The notes: generated by a model from the letters alone, not told the origin. A stretch of 64,000 nt of DNA from Clostridiales bacterium (GCA_018371275.1 JAHALF010000006.1:46114-110113); one strand, 5' to 3'; positions 10,680-21,169 are shown, counted from the first letter of the stretch. A program made the numbers and translations.

Positions 10680-11237
10680 TTAATTTGCAACTTTAACCAT
10701 ACTAGGACGTATTATTTTATCCTTATATTTATAACCTTTTTGCATAACTTCTGCTACTACATTTTCGCCAAAGCTATCATCATCTACGTGTAAAACAGCA
10801 TTGTGTATATTAGGATCAAAGTTTTCTCCAACACCTGCAACTTCTTCTACACCCATATTTTTAAAAGTTTCTACCATTTGATTAAATATCATATCTATAC
10901 CTTTAAACATAGCACTATTTTTATCTTCTTCTGGTGTAGATAAAATAGCTCTTTCAAAGTTATCAAGAATAGGCAAAAGCTTTTCTATTGTATCTCTAGC
11001 ACCATTTTCATACATAGAAGCTTTTTCTACATTAGTTCTTTTTCTAAAGTTATCAAATTCTGCCATACTTCTTTGTAATTTATCTAAATAGTCTTTAGAA
11101 GATGATTCTGCTTTTTCAAGCTTTAATTTTAATTGTTCTAACTCATTTACTTCTTCTTTGCTTTCTTCTATTGCTTCATCAATAGTTTCTTCTATTTCTT
11201 CATTATTATCTACATTTTGTTCAATATCTTTTTCCAT
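10680..11237 (-). CDS. grpE: Nucleotide exchange factor GrpE
   Basis: Releases ADP from DnaK. I start at the ATG at 11235-11237 (MEKDIEQ), which has GGAAAGGA just upstream; an upstream TTG at 11258 would overlap the end of hrcA. The 185-residue protein has an acidic N-terminal region, a long coiled coil (about 30-90, with FDNFRKRTNVEK typical of GrpE) and a C-terminal beta domain ending GYKYKDKIIRPSMVKVAN. It lies between hrcA and dnaK in the heat-shock operon. Confidence 0.96.
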   Translation of the reverse strand: MEKDIEQNVDNNEEIEETIDEAIEESKEEVNELEQLKLKLEKAESSSKDYLDKLQRSMAEFDNFRKRTNVEKASMYENGARDTIEKLLPILDNFERAILSTPEEDKNSAMFKGIDMIFNQMVETFKNMGVEEVAGVGENFDPNIHNAVLHVDDDSFGENVVAEVMQKGYKYKDKIIRPSMVKVAN

Positions 11238-11254
11238 TATTTTTTCCTTTCCCC

Positions 11255-12292
11255 TCAATCTGATGATAAGGATTTAAGAACATTATTTATATTTTTAACA
11301 ATTCCATCTAAAACACTAACAGCTTTAGCATAGTCCATACGAGTTGGTGCTATAATACCTATTGTACCCTTAGCACCAGCTATTTTATACTCAGTTTTTA
11401 CAATACTACAATCTTTTAATCCTTCTATAGCATTTTCTCCACCTATTAATATTTGGACAGAATTATCATTTTCACTATTATTGCTTAATATATCTATTAA
11501 CATTTGTTTTTCTTCTAAAGATTGAAAAACAGGCTTTGCTTTTTCTATATCACTAAACTCCTTAAAGTCCAATATATTTTTTATTCCACTTGTGTAAACT
11601 TTAAGCTCCTCTTCTTCTTTAGTTGCCTTAAATATTTCATTAAACACCTTATTTATAACCTGCTCTGCATCTGTTAAAATATCTTTTTCATCTTTATCAA
11701 TTAAATTTTTAATTTCTTCTAAAGAATATCTTTCTATTAAACTATTTGCTGCATAACTAATGGATATTAAATCTTGTACAGATAAATTTTTATCTACAGG
11801 AACAATATAATTTTTAACCGTTTTATTTTCTGTAACAACAACCGCAATAATAGATGTTTCATCTAGTGATACAAGCTGAATATGTTTAATTTTTTCTTTT
11901 TCAATCTTTGGTTTGCTAATAATAGTTGGATAGTTTGTAAGCATAGATAAAGCTTTTGCTGTTTGTTCCATAAGATAATCCATATGATTTATATTATTTA
12001 CTATTACATTTTGCAAAAATTTAGTTTCTTCATCTGTAAGCTCTCTATGCCCCATAAGATTATCTACATATAGTCTATATCCTTTATCCGATGGTATACG
12101 ACCAGAAGACGTATGAAGCTGTGTTATAAGCCCAAGTTCTTCTAAATCACTCATTTCATTTCTTATAGTTGCACTACTAATACCTAAATCATAATTTTTA
12201 GCAATAGTACGAGAACCTATTGGTTCTCCTGTTTCTATATAACCTGTAATAATAGCTTCTAATATTTTAGTTTTTCTTTCATTTAAGTTCAA
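11255..12292 (-). CDS. hrcA: Heat-shock transcription repressor HrcA
   Basis: Represses class I heat-shock genes by binding CIRCE. The 345 residues have an N-terminal winged helix (about 5-75, with SSATIRNEMSDLEELGLI as the recognition part) and a C-terminal GAF-like domain ending IAPTRMDYAKAVSVLDGI. The start codon is TTG at 12290-12292, with GGAAGTGAT just upstream. No in-frame ATG lies near, so TTG is accepted; a weak start would keep repressor levels low. First gene of the operon, 47 bases downstream of the CIRCE element, so it is self-regulated. Confidence 0.96.
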   Translation of the reverse strand: MNLNERKTKILEAIITGYIETGEPIGSRTIAKNYDLGISSATIRNEMSDLEELGLITQLHTSSGRIPSDKGYRLYVDNLMGHRELTDEETKFLQNVIVNNINHMDYLMEQTAKALSMLTNYPTIISKPKIEKEKIKHIQLVSLDETSIIAVVVTENKTVKNYIVPVDKNLSVQDLISISYAANSLIERYSLEEIKNLIDKDEKDILTDAEQVINKVFNEIFKATKEEEELKVYTSGIKNILDFKEFSDIEKAKPVFQSLEEKQMLIDILSNNSENDNSVQILIGGENAIEGLKDCSIVKTEYKIAGAKGTIGIIAPTRMDYAKAVSVLDGIVKNINNVLKSLSSD

Positions 12293-12338
12293 AAAATCAC
12301 TTCCTTAGGAACAAATAACATACGACTAACTAAATCTA

Positions 12339-12365
12339 TTAGCACTCAAATTCTATGAGTGCTGT
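12339..12365 (-). promoter_or_regulatory. CIRCE operator
   Basis: TTAGCACTC (12339-12347), nine bases, GAGTGCTGT (12357-12365). It matches the CIRCE consensus TTAGCACTC-N9-GAGTGCTAA except for the last two bases. It lies just downstream of the hrcA promoter. Confidence 0.95.
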
Positions 12366-12378
12366 CTAGCTTAAAATA

Positions 12379-12407
12379 ACATTAACACTTTTTTTTATTT
12401 TTGTCAA
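12379..12407 (-). promoter_or_regulatory. SigA-type promoter of hrcA-grpE-dnaK
   Basis: On the minus strand TTGACA (12407-12402), 17-base spacer, TAATGT (12384-12379). Transcription would start just before the CIRCE element, which would therefore overlap the transcription start region. Confidence 0.8.
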
Positions 12408-12462
12408 GTACTTTATATTTTATTTACATATTTTTTATTTATAATATAAAATAAATCTAACA

Positions 12463-12530
12463 AGTTAAAATAATGGTAATTAAAAATGTATAGCCTAGGC
12501 TATACATTTTTAATTACCATTATTTTAACT
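12463..12530. repeat. 68-bp perfect palindrome
   Basis: The 34 bases at 12463-12496 are followed directly by their exact reverse complement at 12497-12530, with no spacer; the centre is CCTAGG. It overlaps the stop codon of the XRE gene (12525-12527). As RNA it could fold into a long hairpin and may end transcription of the XRE gene, but no T tract follows it on the minus strand. Next to it, 12293-12338 and 12408-12462 hold no gene. Confidence 0.9.
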
Positions 12531-12908
12531 ATTAATATCTTCTTTTTCTCCATGTTTATTTGAAACATATTTTTTAAAGTTTTTCATAGTTCCTATAACA
12601 AAATCTAACTCTTGTTCATCCATACTATTAACATAAGTCGATATTGTAGTCCTTTTTTTATCAATGCTAGGCTCTTCTTTTATAACTATTCTCTCATCAG
12701 ATGGGCAAGTGATAAGTTGATCTAATGTAATACTAAAAAAGTTAGCAATTCTACATAAATTTTTTATGCTTGTCCCTCTTTGGCCTCTTTCAATTAATCC
12801 TAAAAATCCGGGTGCGATGTTTAAGATTTCTGAAAGTTCATCAATTGTAAGATTTCTTTTTTGTCTTTCAAATCTAACATTGGAACCAATTATTTTATTA
12901 TGATCCAT
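12525..12908 (-). CDS. XRE-family DNA-binding regulator
   Basis: A 127-residue protein with a Cro/C1-type helix-turn-helix at about 7-62 (IGSNVRFERQKRNLTIDELS, then APGFLGLIERGQRG). The C-terminal half is acidic, without a recognised sensor domain; residues 95-113 (SMDEQELDFVIGTMKNFKKY) may form a dimerising helix. RBS GGAGG precedes the ATG. It stands alone between the heat-shock operon and purEK; its target is unknown. The gene ends inside a 68-bp palindrome. Confidence 0.85.
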   Translation of the reverse strand: MDHNKIIGSNVRFERQKRNLTIDELSEILNIAPGFLGLIERGQRGTSIKNLCRIANFFSITLDQLITCPSDERIVIKEEPSIDKKRTTISTYVNSMDEQELDFVIGTMKNFKKYVSNKHGEKEDINS

Positions 12909-13044
12909 TTAAATACCTCCAAAGTAAAAAATTAAAATAAATTACGTATAAATTATATACTTATATAACATTTTACCACAAAAATCACTTATTTTCAATA
13001 GTCAGCATAAAATTTACTAACATTTTTTTAGTATATTTAATATA

Positions 13045-13560
13045 CTATAAATATTCTTTAATATATTTTTCATATCCCATATTTTCTAAACAATTTGCTT
13101 TTTCTAAAACTAAATCATTTAAATTTTTCCTATAATTATTTACTTTATTACTAATATTTTCGTCAAAAGCACCTAATATTTGTATAGCCAATAGTCCAGC
13201 ATTTGCTCCTCCATCAATAGCAACTGTAGCAACTGGTATACCTGCTGGCATTTGTACTATAGAATATAAAGAGTCAATGCCTTTTAAAGCCTTAGTTTTT
13301 ATAGGAACCCCTATAACTGGTAATGTTGTAATAGCAGCTACCATCCCTGGCAAATGAGCTGCTCCTCCAGCTCCAGCTATAATTATTTTTATATCTCTAT
13401 CTTTTGCACTTTCTGCATATTGGTATAACCTTTCTGGTGTTCTATGGGCAGATACAATAGTTATCTCATAATCAATATTAAAATCTTCCAAAACCCTTGC
13501 TGCCTCTTTCATAACCTTTAAATCAGAATCACTTCCCATAATAATTCCTACTTTATCCAT
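13045..13560 (-). CDS. purE: N5-carboxyaminoimidazole ribonucleotide mutase PurE
   Basis: Converts N5-CAIR to CAIR in purine synthesis. The 171 residues show the class I PurE features GSDSDLKVM near 9, SAHRTPERL near 39 with the catalytic His, and [17 protein letters not shown] near 70. It pairs with PurK, 10 bases upstream in the same operon, as expected for the two-enzyme bacterial route. RBS GGAGG is present (CCTCC at 13566-13570 on the plus strand). Confidence 0.97.
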   Translation of the reverse strand: MDKVGIIMGSDSDLKVMKEAARVLEDFNIDYEITIVSAHRTPERLYQYAESAKDRDIKIIIAGAGGAAHLPGMVAAITTLPVIGVPIKTKALKGIDSLYSIVQMPAGIPVATVAIDGGANAGLLAIQILGAFDENISNKVNNYRKNLNDLVLEKANCLENMGYEKYIKEYL

Positions 13561-13570
13561 ATTTTGCCTC

Positions 13571-14737
13571 CTAATTTTTAGAAATAAACTTTATATAATC
13601 ATAAGCTTTTGTAGCATTTTTTTCTGCTTGTTCTAAAGATAACATAGAGCAAGTTAAATGTCCCATTTTTCTTTTAGGAATTGTCTGTTGTTTACCATAT
13701 ATATGTACAAATACATTATCTATATTAAGAGCTTCTTCTAATCCTTTTACTAAAGTATCTCCCTTATGCCCATCTTCACCAAGAAGATTTATCATTATCG
13801 TAGGATTTAATAAGCTAGTATTGCCTAAAGGCAGTCCCAAAATAGCCCTTATATGATTTTCAAACTGACTTGTAACACAGCCCTCTATTGTATAATGACC
13901 AGAATTATGAGGTCTTGGTGCTATTTCATTTACTAAAACATCTCCATCTTTTGTTACAAAAAACTCAACACAAAACATACCAACGCCATTAAATATATTT
14001 ATAATATTATGTGCTATACCTATAGCTTTTTTCTTACTTTCTTCTGATATATTGGCTGGTACAATTGTCTTATGTAAAATATTATCTATATGTATATTAT
14101 TCCCTACTGGATATACTTTTATATCGTTATTTAACCCTCCACAAGCAAGAACAGATACTTCCATATCAAAATTTATAAATTTTTCCACCATTAAAGGTAT
14201 ATCTAAATTAGGATTTAACATATTAAACCCTTTTTCTATATCTTCCTCACATTTTATTACATAATTTCCTTTACCATCATACCCCCCTGTGCAAGATTTT
14301 AACACCATTGGATATGAAAAATTTTTAGCTACATTTTTTATATCTTGTGTACTTTCTACAAGACAAAAATCAGGAACATTAATATTATTATCTTTTAAAA
14401 CTGTTTTTTGTGTAAATTTATTTTGAATAATCTTTAAAGACTTTGGACTTGGATATATTTTATGACCTAAATTTTCAAGCTCCATAAGACAATTATAATC
14501 TATATGTTCAAATTCATAAGTTATAACATCACATTTTTTAGCTAAAGCATATATAGCTTCTCTATCCGAAAAATTAGCCACTATATGTTCATCACAAATA
14601 CTACTAGAAGGACAGTCTTTGGTAGGATCTAATATAACAACATAACAACCTAGTTTTTTAGCTTCTAATATCATCATTTTACCAAGCTGTCCGCCGCCAA
14701 TTATACCTATTTTTTGATTTAAAGGATAAAATTTCAT
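13571..14737 (-). CDS. purK: N5-carboxyaminoimidazole ribonucleotide synthase PurK
   Basis: Uses ATP and bicarbonate to carboxylate AIR, giving N5-CAIR. ATP-grasp enzyme, 388 residues: [20 protein letters not shown] at the N-terminus, [15 protein letters not shown] in the ATP-grasp region, and [18 protein letters not shown], the typical PurK signature. I start at the ATG at 14737 with AGGAGT about ten bases before it; a GTG at 14749 falls inside that RBS. Upstream gene of the purKE pair. No purine riboswitch is recognisable in the short divergent spacer. Confidence 0.97.
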   Translation of the reverse strand: MKFYPLNQKIGIIGGGQLGKMMILEAKKLGCYVVILDPTKDCPSSSICDEHIVANFSDREAIYALAKKCDVITYEFEHIDYNCLMELENLGHKIYPSPKSLKIIQNKFTQKTVLKDNNINVPDFCLVESTQDIKNVAKNFSYPMVLKSCTGGYDGKGNYVIKCEEDIEKGFNMLNPNLDIPLMVEKFINFDMEVSVLACGGLNNDIKVYPVGNNIHIDNILHKTIVPANISEESKKKAIGIAHNIINIFNGVGMFCVEFFVTKDGDVLVNEIAPRPHNSGHYTIEGCVTSQFENHIRAILGLPLGNTSLLNPTIMINLLGEDGHKGDTLVKGLEEALNIDNVFVHIYGKQQTIPKRKMGHLTCSMLSLEQAEKNATKAYDYIKFISKN

Positions 14738-14772
14738 AGTATAAAACACTCCTAATGAAAATATTTAAAATT

Positions 14773-14801
14773 AGTATAACATAAAAATACTTATATGTCG
14801 A
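14773..14801 (-). promoter_or_regulatory. Putative promoter of purKE
   Basis: On the minus strand TCGACA (14801-14796), 17 bases, TATACT (14778-14773), upstream of the purK RBS. Moderate match only. Confidence 0.45.
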
Positions 14802-14813
14802 CAATAAAAATAC

Positions 14814-14842
14814 TTGTGTTATAGTATTTAATTTGTTATAAT
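14814..14842 (+). promoter_or_regulatory. Putative promoter of the CDF transporter gene
   Basis: TTGTGT (14814-14819), 17 bases, TATAAT (14837-14842). The -10 box is perfect and the -35 box weak. Confidence 0.5.
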
Positions 14843-14877
14843 TTTTATTAATGTTATTATTTTTTTAGGAGGTAATA

Positions 14878-16053
14878 ATGACAAATATATTAATAAAATT
14901 ATTTATAAAGGATTATAAAAATATTAAAGATGAAAATATTAGAAGAAAATATGGAGAACTTGGTAGTTTCGTTGGCATATCTAGCAATATAGTATTATTT
15001 ATTATAAAAATTTTAGTAGGTACATTTATAGGTAGTGTTGCTATAATGGCAGACTCTTTTAATAATCTATCAGATAGTTTATCGTCTATAATAACATTAG
15101 TTGGATTTAAGCTAGGAGCGAAACCAGCAGATGAAGAGCACCCTTTTGGTCATGGCAGAATGGAATATATATCTGGTCTTATAGTATCATTTATTATAAT
15201 GCTTATAGGGTTTGAATTTTTAAGAACCTCTTTCTTTAAGGTTATAAATCCTGAAAATATATCTTTTAGCTATGCCACTATATTTATTTTATTAATAACT
15301 GTATTAATAAAAGTATGGCAAGCATTTTTTAACAAAAAAATAGGCACTTTAATAAATTCACATTCTTTAATAGCAACTGCAACTGACAGCCGTAATGATG
15401 TTATAGTAACGTCTGTAACTATACTTTCTTTAATTATATTTAAATTTTTTAGTATAAATTTAGATGGTTATTTTGGTATAATTGTATCAATCTTTTTAAT
15501 GTATTCAGGATTTACCCTTGCTAGAGAAACTTTATCTCCTCTTTTAGGAGAAGCTGTTGATAATGAACTTGCCGAAAAAATAAAATCTATAGCCTTAAGC
15601 TATGAAGGTATTATAGGTGTACACGATATACTAGTACATAACTATGGTCCTAATAAAAGTATAGCCTCTTTACATGTAGAGGTCCCTAGTGATGTAAATA
15701 TAAATAAATCTCATGAAATAATAGACCTTATAGAAAAACATATACAAAAAGAACTTAATATATTCTTAACTATACATATGGATCCTGTAAATATAAATGA
15801 TGATAGAATAGAACCTATATTAAATACTATAAAGGATGTTTTTAAAAAATATAATGATGAACTAGATACTCACGATCACAGACTTGTAGATGGTGAAAAC
15901 AGAATAAATTTTATATTCGATTTAGTTATACCTTATAATTTTTCAAAAGAGAAAGAAATAAATCTTATATCCGATATAAAATCTAGTGTTTCAAAATTAG
16001 ATGAAAGGTATAAATGTATAATAAATATAGAAAAAAGTTTTATAAATAAATAA
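14878..16053 (+). CDS. Cation diffusion facilitator (metal/proton antiporter)
   Basis: Exports a divalent metal (Zn, Fe, Mn or Cd; the ion cannot be set from sequence) out of the cytoplasm. The 391 residues contain the membrane domain of the CDF family (about 28-215, roughly six helices). Metal-site motifs are MADSFNNLSDSLSS (A-D-S-x-x-N-x-x-D) in helix 2, HPFGHGRMEYIS after it, and TATDSRNDVIVTS in helix 5. A cytoplasmic ferredoxin-like domain (about 220-300) follows, plus an extra C-terminal region with HDHR. RBS TAGGAGG lies 6 bases before the ATG. It is followed by the translocase gene after 30 bases. Confidence 0.93.
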   Translation: MTNILIKLFIKDYKNIKDENIRRKYGELGSFVGISSNIVLFIIKILVGTFIGSVAIMADSFNNLSDSLSSIITLVGFKLGAKPADEEHPFGHGRMEYISGLIVSFIIMLIGFEFLRTSFFKVINPENISFSYATIFILLITVLIKVWQAFFNKKIGTLINSHSLIATATDSRNDVIVTSVTILSLIIFKFFSINLDGYFGIIVSIFLMYSGFTLARETLSPLLGEAVDNELAEKIKSIALSYEGIIGVHDILVHNYGPNKSIASLHVEVPSDVNINKSHEIIDLIEKHIQKELNIFLTIHMDPVNINDDRIEPILNTIKDVFKKYNDELDTHDHRLVDGENRINFIFDLVIPYNFSKEKEINLISDIKSSVSKLDERYKCIINIEKSFINK

Positions 16054-16083
16054 TTTTAATTATACTATAAAGGAAGTTTTTAA

Positions 16084-19000
16084 ATGTCTAAAACAGAAAA
16101 TAAAAAGGATAACTTAAAAAATAATAAAACAAAAAATACTAGTCCCCCTAAAATTCCTGTTAATAATAATCTATCTTTAGAAATAACATCTATACTTATA
16201 ATATGTTTTAGCATTTTACTTATAATAAGTATATTTTTTAATAGTGGTGGTTTTTTAGGTAAATCTCTTAGCAATCTTTTTAAGGGGTTATTTGGCATAG
16301 GAGCTTATTTTTTACCTATTATAATGATTATATCTAGTATATATGTTTTTTTTGTACAATCTAACAAAATAAATACCTTTAAGTTAATATTATATATAAT
16401 ATCATTTATTCTTTTAATAATATTTTTCCATATTATAAATAGAGAAGACATAAGTAACTTTTCAAATTATTTTACATACTTAGCTAATGAATATAAAACA
16501 GGTAGCTTTTTAGATGGCGGTATTTTTGGTGCTTTGATTGGAGATTTATTTATAAAAACAATAGGTGTATTTGCAAGCTATATTGTAATTATAATTTTAT
16601 TTATCTCAACTATATTTTTATTAACTGGAAAATCCTTTTTTTCTACAGTTTCTAAAGGATTTAAAAATTTATCTAATTATTTTTACTATGAATATGACAT
16701 TAAAGATAGTGTAGAAGAAGAAAATATAAACAATTTAAATAGAAAAAATGTTTTTTCGAAAATAAAAGAAAAAATATCTAATGAAAAAATTATTAAAAAT
16801 AATGAAGATGAATATGAACAACCTCCTCCACCACCTATAACTAAGCGAACCACTAAAAAATTACCAAATCCTGATATTATAATAGATAGTGGTATAGATT
16901 TTGAAATGCCTAGAAGAACTATAAAGAGATACAATAACTACCTTTTTGATGGTGTGGATAAATATAAACGCATAGAAAAACCTGTCTTTTTTGATATGAA
17001 CAAAAACACTAAATTAGACAAAGAAAAAAAGATTATTTTTGCAATGGACGAAATAAATAATCCTAAAAAATATGCTAATAACTATAGTAATACGACAAAC
17101 AATAATAAACAAGTTGATAATGACTTAAAAATTTTTGAAGATGCAAAAATTACCAGTAATGATATATGTTATAAAACATCAACTGTATCAAAACCATTAG
17201 AAAAAGATTTTAATAATACTCCACTTTCTAACAATTCAGACTTATTCCAAGTTAAGTCTAAAGAAGAGTATATAAATGATGTATATAAAAAGAAAAAGAT
17301 TGAAAACCTAACTTCAACTAATAAATTTGATATAGATTTAAAATTTGCAAATAATAAATCTATAGATGATATATTTGAAAATCCACCAGAAGAATTTTTA
17401 CAAAATGAAGTAGACGATAATCATTTAAACAATTTAGATGAGTTTTATAATTTTAATGATAATAGTGAAGATACAGAAAATATTAATAATTCTACACCTT
17501 TAAATAATGGTGTTAAACTTGATTATAAACCATCATATGATGATGACAACATTTCTGATAACATACTATTAAATAATGATAATAACCTTAATGATATACT
17601 ATTAGATGATGATAATTCCGAAAATATATTATTAGATAATGACGACCTTAATGATATATTATTAGAAGATGGTAATGACTCTAAAAATATACCACTAAAT
17701 AATAATAAACTAGTTTGCAATAATGAGAATACAACAAATATAAAAAAAGATAATGATGGATTCACTATAATAAACCAAAATGAAAATGTTAATAAACAAA
17801 TTAATAAAAGTATTGACAAAATAGAAGAAAAGGAACAAAATATAAATGAACCTATCATTATAAAACCTGATGTAGAAAAAATGGTAACAAATCTAAATGT
17901 ACAAGAAACTATAAAAAAAGAATACGTATTCCCTAAACTATCATTTTTATCAAAAAATCCTAATAATGGAGATGAAAATAATGATATAGAGCTTAGAGAA
18001 AATTCTTACATACTAGTTAAAACGTTAAAAAGCTTTAATGTAAATGCACAAGTAATAAATATAAGCAAAGGTCCTTCTGTTACAAGATATGAACTATCTA
18101 TAGAAGATGGTATAAAGGTAAGTAAAATACTAGGGCTTGCTGATAACCTTGCTCTTAGCCTAGCTGCCAGCTCTATTAGAATAGAAGCTCCTATACCTGG
18201 TAAATCTGCTGTTGGTATAGAAATACCTAATAAAGAAGTAAAAAGTGTATTTTTAAGTGAAGTAATATGTGCCGAAAAGTTTCAAAAATTCCCTTCAAAA
18301 GTTGCATTTGGATTAGGTAAAGATATTACTGGTAATGTTATCGTTACGGATATTGCTAAAATGCCACATATGCTTATAGCTGGTGCAACTGGATCTGGTA
18401 AAAGTGTTTGTATCAATACCCTTATAACAAGTATATTATATAAGGCTAATCCAGAAGAAGTTAAACTTATGATGATAGATCCAAAAGTTGTAGAACTTAG
18501 TGTTTATAATGGCATACCTCATCTTTTAACACCTGTTGTTACTGAACCAGAAAAAGCTGCTGGTGTTTTAAACTGGGCTGTTTCTGAAATGATGGAAAGA
18601 TACAATCTTTTTGCAAAAACTGGAACTAGAAACCTTATTGGATACAATGATTTAAAAGTAGAAAATAATGAGCCAAAGTTACCTCAAATAATAATCATTA
18701 TAGATGAATTAGCAGACCTTATGATGGTTGCTGCAAAAGAAGTGGAAGCATCTATTTGTAGGCTTGCTCAGCTTGCAAGAGCCGCTGGTATACATCTTAT
18801 TATAGCAACACAAAGACCTTCTGTTGATGTAATTACAGGTCTTATTAAAGCCAACATACCATCTAGAATAGCTTTTGCTGTATCTAGTGGTACAGACTCT
18901 CGTACCATTTTAGATACTGTTGGGGCTGAAAAACTTCTTGGCAAAGGTGATATGCTATTTAGATCTGTTGATATGAACAAACCTTTAAGAATTCAAGGTG

Positions 19001-19362
19001 CTTTTATATCCGATAAAGAAGTAGAAAATATAGTAACTTTTATAAAAGAAAATAGCTCTCCTGACTACGATGAAACTATTATTAACAAAATAGAAAGTTC
19101 TACTAAATCAAACGATAATTTATCCTCTGATAATTCTGATGAGCTTACAGAAGATGTAATCTCATTTTTAGTAAAAAAGGGAAAAGCATCTACATCTATG
19201 ATACAACGTCAATTTAGAATAGGATATAATAGAGCTGCTAGAATAATAGAAGAGCTAGAAGATAGGGGCATTGTATCATCAGAAAATGGCAGTAAACAAC
19301 GTGATGTATTAATGGATAGATATCAATATGAAGAATATCTAAATAGATACGATAATTATTAA
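16084..19362 (+). CDS. DNA translocase FtsK/SpoIIIE
   Basis: Septum-located motor that pumps chromosomal DNA during division or into the forespore. The 1092 residues are long for the family because of the linker. Order: about four to five membrane helices (about 30-180), a very long Asn/Asp-rich linker (about 190-600) with a proline run [10 protein letters not shown], then the alpha/beta motor with Walker A GATGSGKS (near 768) and [13 protein letters not shown], and a winged-helix gamma domain ([20 protein letters not shown], about 1040-1080) that reads KOPS/SRS sequences. Within the linker, around 495-535, roughly ten-residue units of the type [10 protein letters not shown] recur four or more times. 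Whether it serves as FtsK/SftA or SpoIIIE cannot be decided without genome context. Confidence 0.95.
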   Translation: MSKTENKKDNLKNNKTKNTSPPKIPVNNNLSLEITSILIICFSILLIISIFFNSGGFLGKSLSNLFKGLFGIGAYFLPIIMIISSIYVFFVQSNKINTFKLILYIISFILLIIFFHIINREDISNFSNYFTYLANEYKTGSFLDGGIFGALIGDLFIKTIGVFASYIVIIILFISTIFLLTGKSFFSTVSKGFKNLSNYFYYEYDIKDSVEEENINNLNRKNVFSKIKEKISNEKIIKNNEDEYEQPPPPPITKRTTKKLPNPDIIIDSGIDFEMPRRTIKRYNNYLFDGVDKYKRIEKPVFFDMNKNTKLDKEKKIIFAMDEINNPKKYANNYSNTTNNNKQVDNDLKIFEDAKITSNDICYKTSTVSKPLEKDFNNTPLSNNSDLFQVKSKEEYINDVYKKKKIENLTSTNKFDIDLKFANNKSIDDIFENPPEEFLQNEVDDNHLNNLDEFYNFNDNSEDTENINNSTPLNNGVKLDYKPSYDDDNISDNILLNNDNNLNDILLDDDNSENILLDNDDLNDILLEDGNDSKNIPLNNNKLVCNNENTTNIKKDNDGFTIINQNENVNKQINKSIDKIEEKEQNINEPIIIKPDVEKMVTNLNVQETIKKEYVFPKLSFLSKNPNNGDENNDIELRENSYILVKTLKSFNVNAQVINISKGPSVTRYELSIEDGIKVSKILGLADNLALSLAASSIRIEAPIPGKSAVGIEIPNKEVKSVFLSEVICAEKFQKFPSKVAFGLGKDITGNVIVTDIAKMPHMLIAGATGSGKSVCINTLITSILYKANPEEVKLMMIDPKVVELSVYNGIPHLLTPVVTEPEKAAGVLNWAVSEMMERYNLFAKTGTRNLIGYNDLKVENNEPKLPQIIIIIDELADLMMVAAKEVEASICRLAQLARAAGIHLIIATQRPSVDVITGLIKANIPSRIAFAVSSGTDSRTILDTVGAEKLLGKGDMLFRSVDMNKPLRIQGAFISDKEVENIVTFIKENSSPDYDETIINKIESSTKSNDNLSSDNSDELTEDVISFLVKKGKASTSMIQRQFRIGYNRAARIIEELEDRGIVSSENGSKQRDVLMDRYQYEEYLNRYDNY

Positions 19363-19386
19363 AACTAAAATTTAAGGAGAAATATT

Positions 19387-20382
19387 ATGAAAAAATCGAA
19401 TATAACATTAATAATTTTAGAAATTTTACTTATTATTACAATTATTTGTGGCACACTTTTAAATGGACAAACATCTAAAACTATAGATACTATTGTCCAA
19501 AAAGAACTTAAAGATAATGAAATTGCATCTCTAAACTATTTATTAAAATATGAAATGCCAGAAGGCTATGAAGATGCCTTAAATTTATATGGTGAAATAG
19601 CAATTACATCACAAGATAGCAATTCTAACTTTACAATGGATATATTAGAAACTGAAAAAATTACTGCTGAGGAGTTTTTTAAAGCACAAGAAGAAGTATT
19701 TGAACAGTCAGCCAAATTTACAGTAGTGTCTGAAAATAGTTCTGATGAAAATGGTAGAAAAGTTAACAAAAAAATTTATGAAATAAATAATGATTTTTCA
19801 AGTTTTTATGCGTTTATTGGTACAATAGAAGTTAAAAATCATCCTAAAGAATTTATAGGTTTAATCGGAACTTCCGCATCTTTAGACCCTGAAAGTACAT
19901 TTGATGATTTATTAGCTAAAACAAATTATACAAAACAAAAATTAAATGATAAAAAATTATTTTCTAGTGACTTAGAAAACATAACTATTACAATCCCACC
20001 TAATTGGAAAAGACTTGAAAGAGCTGTTCCTTATAGTTTCTATATACAAGATGAAACTAATATGACATCTTTAATATGCAGTAGCGCTAACATTAATGAA
20101 CAAGACCCACAAGAAAGTTATAATTATGCTAAAGAAACCTTATCTAGTGACTCAACTGCTAATTTAAAAGAAGATTCTAAAGTAGAAACAGTTGACAATA
20201 AAACTATAACAACTTCTACAATAGAATATGAAGGGTCACATATAACAACTATGCTTAAATTAATAGAGTTTAAAGATTCTGACATATTTGCAATAGTTAG
20301 AATTGATGTAGTAAGTGAAAATGGCATAGATTATATAAAATCTGATATAGATTCTATTGTTAAATCGATAAATTTAAAATAA
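19387..20382 (+). CDS. Unknown exported or membrane-anchored protein
   Basis: A 331-residue protein not recognised. Residues 6-25 form one hydrophobic segment (TLIILEILLIITIICGTLL), so it is probably anchored with a long extracellular part. Residues about 195-330 (ITIPPNWKRLERAVPYSFYI, then repeated beta-like strands) resemble in outline small lipoprotein folds that bind surface partners, but no family is claimed. RBS AAGGAG precedes the ATG; it begins 24 bases after the translocase gene and may share its transcript. A terminator follows. Confidence 0.6.
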   Translation: MKKSNITLIILEILLIITIICGTLLNGQTSKTIDTIVQKELKDNEIASLNYLLKYEMPEGYEDALNLYGEIAITSQDSNSNFTMDILETEKITAEEFFKAQEEVFEQSAKFTVVSENSSDENGRKVNKKIYEINNDFSSFYAFIGTIEVKNHPKEFIGLIGTSASLDPESTFDDLLAKTNYTKQKLNDKKLFSSDLENITITIPPNWKRLERAVPYSFYIQDETNMTSLICSSANINEQDPQESYNYAKETLSSDSTANLKEDSKVETVDNKTITTSTIEYEGSHITTMLKLIEFKDSDIFAIVRIDVVSENGIDYIKSDIDSIVKSINLK

Positions 20383-20390
20383 TAAAATAA

Positions 20391-20417
20391 AAAAATCCCT
20401 AATTATAAGGGATTTTT
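20391..20417. terminator. Bidirectional terminator
   Basis: Stem AAAAATCCCT (20391-20400) with AGGGATTTTT (20408-20417) and a seven-base loop, between converging genes; T or A tracts on both sides. Confidence 0.85.
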
Positions 20418-21056
20418 TTATTTTAAAGCATCTACAAATGCTTTTGTTATTAATTGTGGTCTTGTTATAGCACTACCTACAACAACTGCGTAAGCACCCA
20501 TATCAATAGCTCTTCTTGCTTGTTCTGGAGTATTAAAGTTACCTTCTGCTATAACCTTTGCTATTTTACAATCTTTTATAAGCTTTTCCAAAACTTCAAA
20601 CTTTTCTATATCTTTAGAATGTTTAGTGTATCCTATTAAAGTTGTACCTATATAATGAAACCCAATCTTTTCTGCTCTTACACCCTCCTCATAAGTGGAT
20701 ATATCTGCCATAAATTTTTGGTCTTTATACTTTTCTATAATTTCTTTTAAAAAGTTTTCATCTTGATTTATAGTAGCATCTACAGCTATTATGTCTACAC
20801 CTTCATTTATAAGCTCTTCTACCTCTTTCATTGTTGGTGTAATATATGGAACAAGATTTTCATAATCCTTTTTTATAATTCCAATTATAGGTAGATTTAC
20901 ATTATTCTTTATTTCTTTTATATCTTCAACACTATTGGCTCTTATACCAACTGCTCCCCCTTGAAAAGCAGCTAATGCCATTTTTCCCATTATAAATGAA
21001 CTATGCAAAGGTTCATTATCTAATGCCTGACAAGATACTATTAGACCTTTTTCCAT
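20418..21056 (-). CDS. nanE: N-acetylmannosamine-6-phosphate 2-epimerase NanE
   Basis: Converts ManNAc-6-P to GlcNAc-6-P, the step feeding NagA. A TIM barrel of 212 residues starting [20 protein letters not shown]. Typical features are [27 protein letters not shown] and [31 protein letters not shown] at the phosphate-binding end. I use the ATG at 21056, with AAGGAG eight bases before it, rather than the GTG at 21065. It is the last gene of the sialic-acid cluster, separated from the sialidase by a spacer with two AAGTATACTT palindromes. Confidence 0.96.
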   Translation of the reverse strand: MEKGLIVSCQALDNEPLHSSFIMGKMALAAFQGGAVGIRANSVEDIKEIKNNVNLPIIGIIKKDYENLVPYITPTMKEVEELINEGVDIIAVDATINQDENFLKEIIEKYKDQKFMADISTYEEGVRAEKIGFHYIGTTLIGYTKHSKDIEKFEVLEKLIKDCKIAKVIAEGNFNTPEQARRAIDMGAYAVVVGSAITRPQLITKAFVDALK

Positions 21057-21107
21057 CTTAATCACTCCTTAATTTAAATATATTTAACTAATTGGCTTTA
21101 AACATAC

Positions 21108-21155
21108 ATATAAGTATACTTAATCTTTTATATGTTTAATTAAGTATACTTATAT
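21108..21155. promoter_or_regulatory. Tandem AAGTATACTT palindromes before nanE
   Basis: A 10-bp palindrome AAGTATACTT occurs at 21112-21121 and 21142-21151, 30 bases apart centre to centre. Together they form a larger inverted repeat with 17-base arms (21108-21124 and 21139-21155). No T tract follows on the minus strand. An operator pair for separate control of nanE, or an intercistronic RNA hairpin, are both possible. Confidence 0.55.
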
Positions 21156-21169
21156 TTTACATTTATTTA

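Noticed and set aside
13029..13047. The TAGTATA/TATACTA inverted repeat at the purE stop codon as a terminator
   Set aside because: On the minus strand it is followed by A residues instead of a T run and the stem is short and AT-only.
14738..14877. A purine riboswitch in front of purKE
   Set aside because: The spacer is short and lacks the conserved loop sequences of the purine aptamer.
21108..21155. Calling the AAGTATACTT inverted repeat a terminator for the sialidase gene
   Set aside because: No T tract follows on the minus strand and the loop is long (14 bases).
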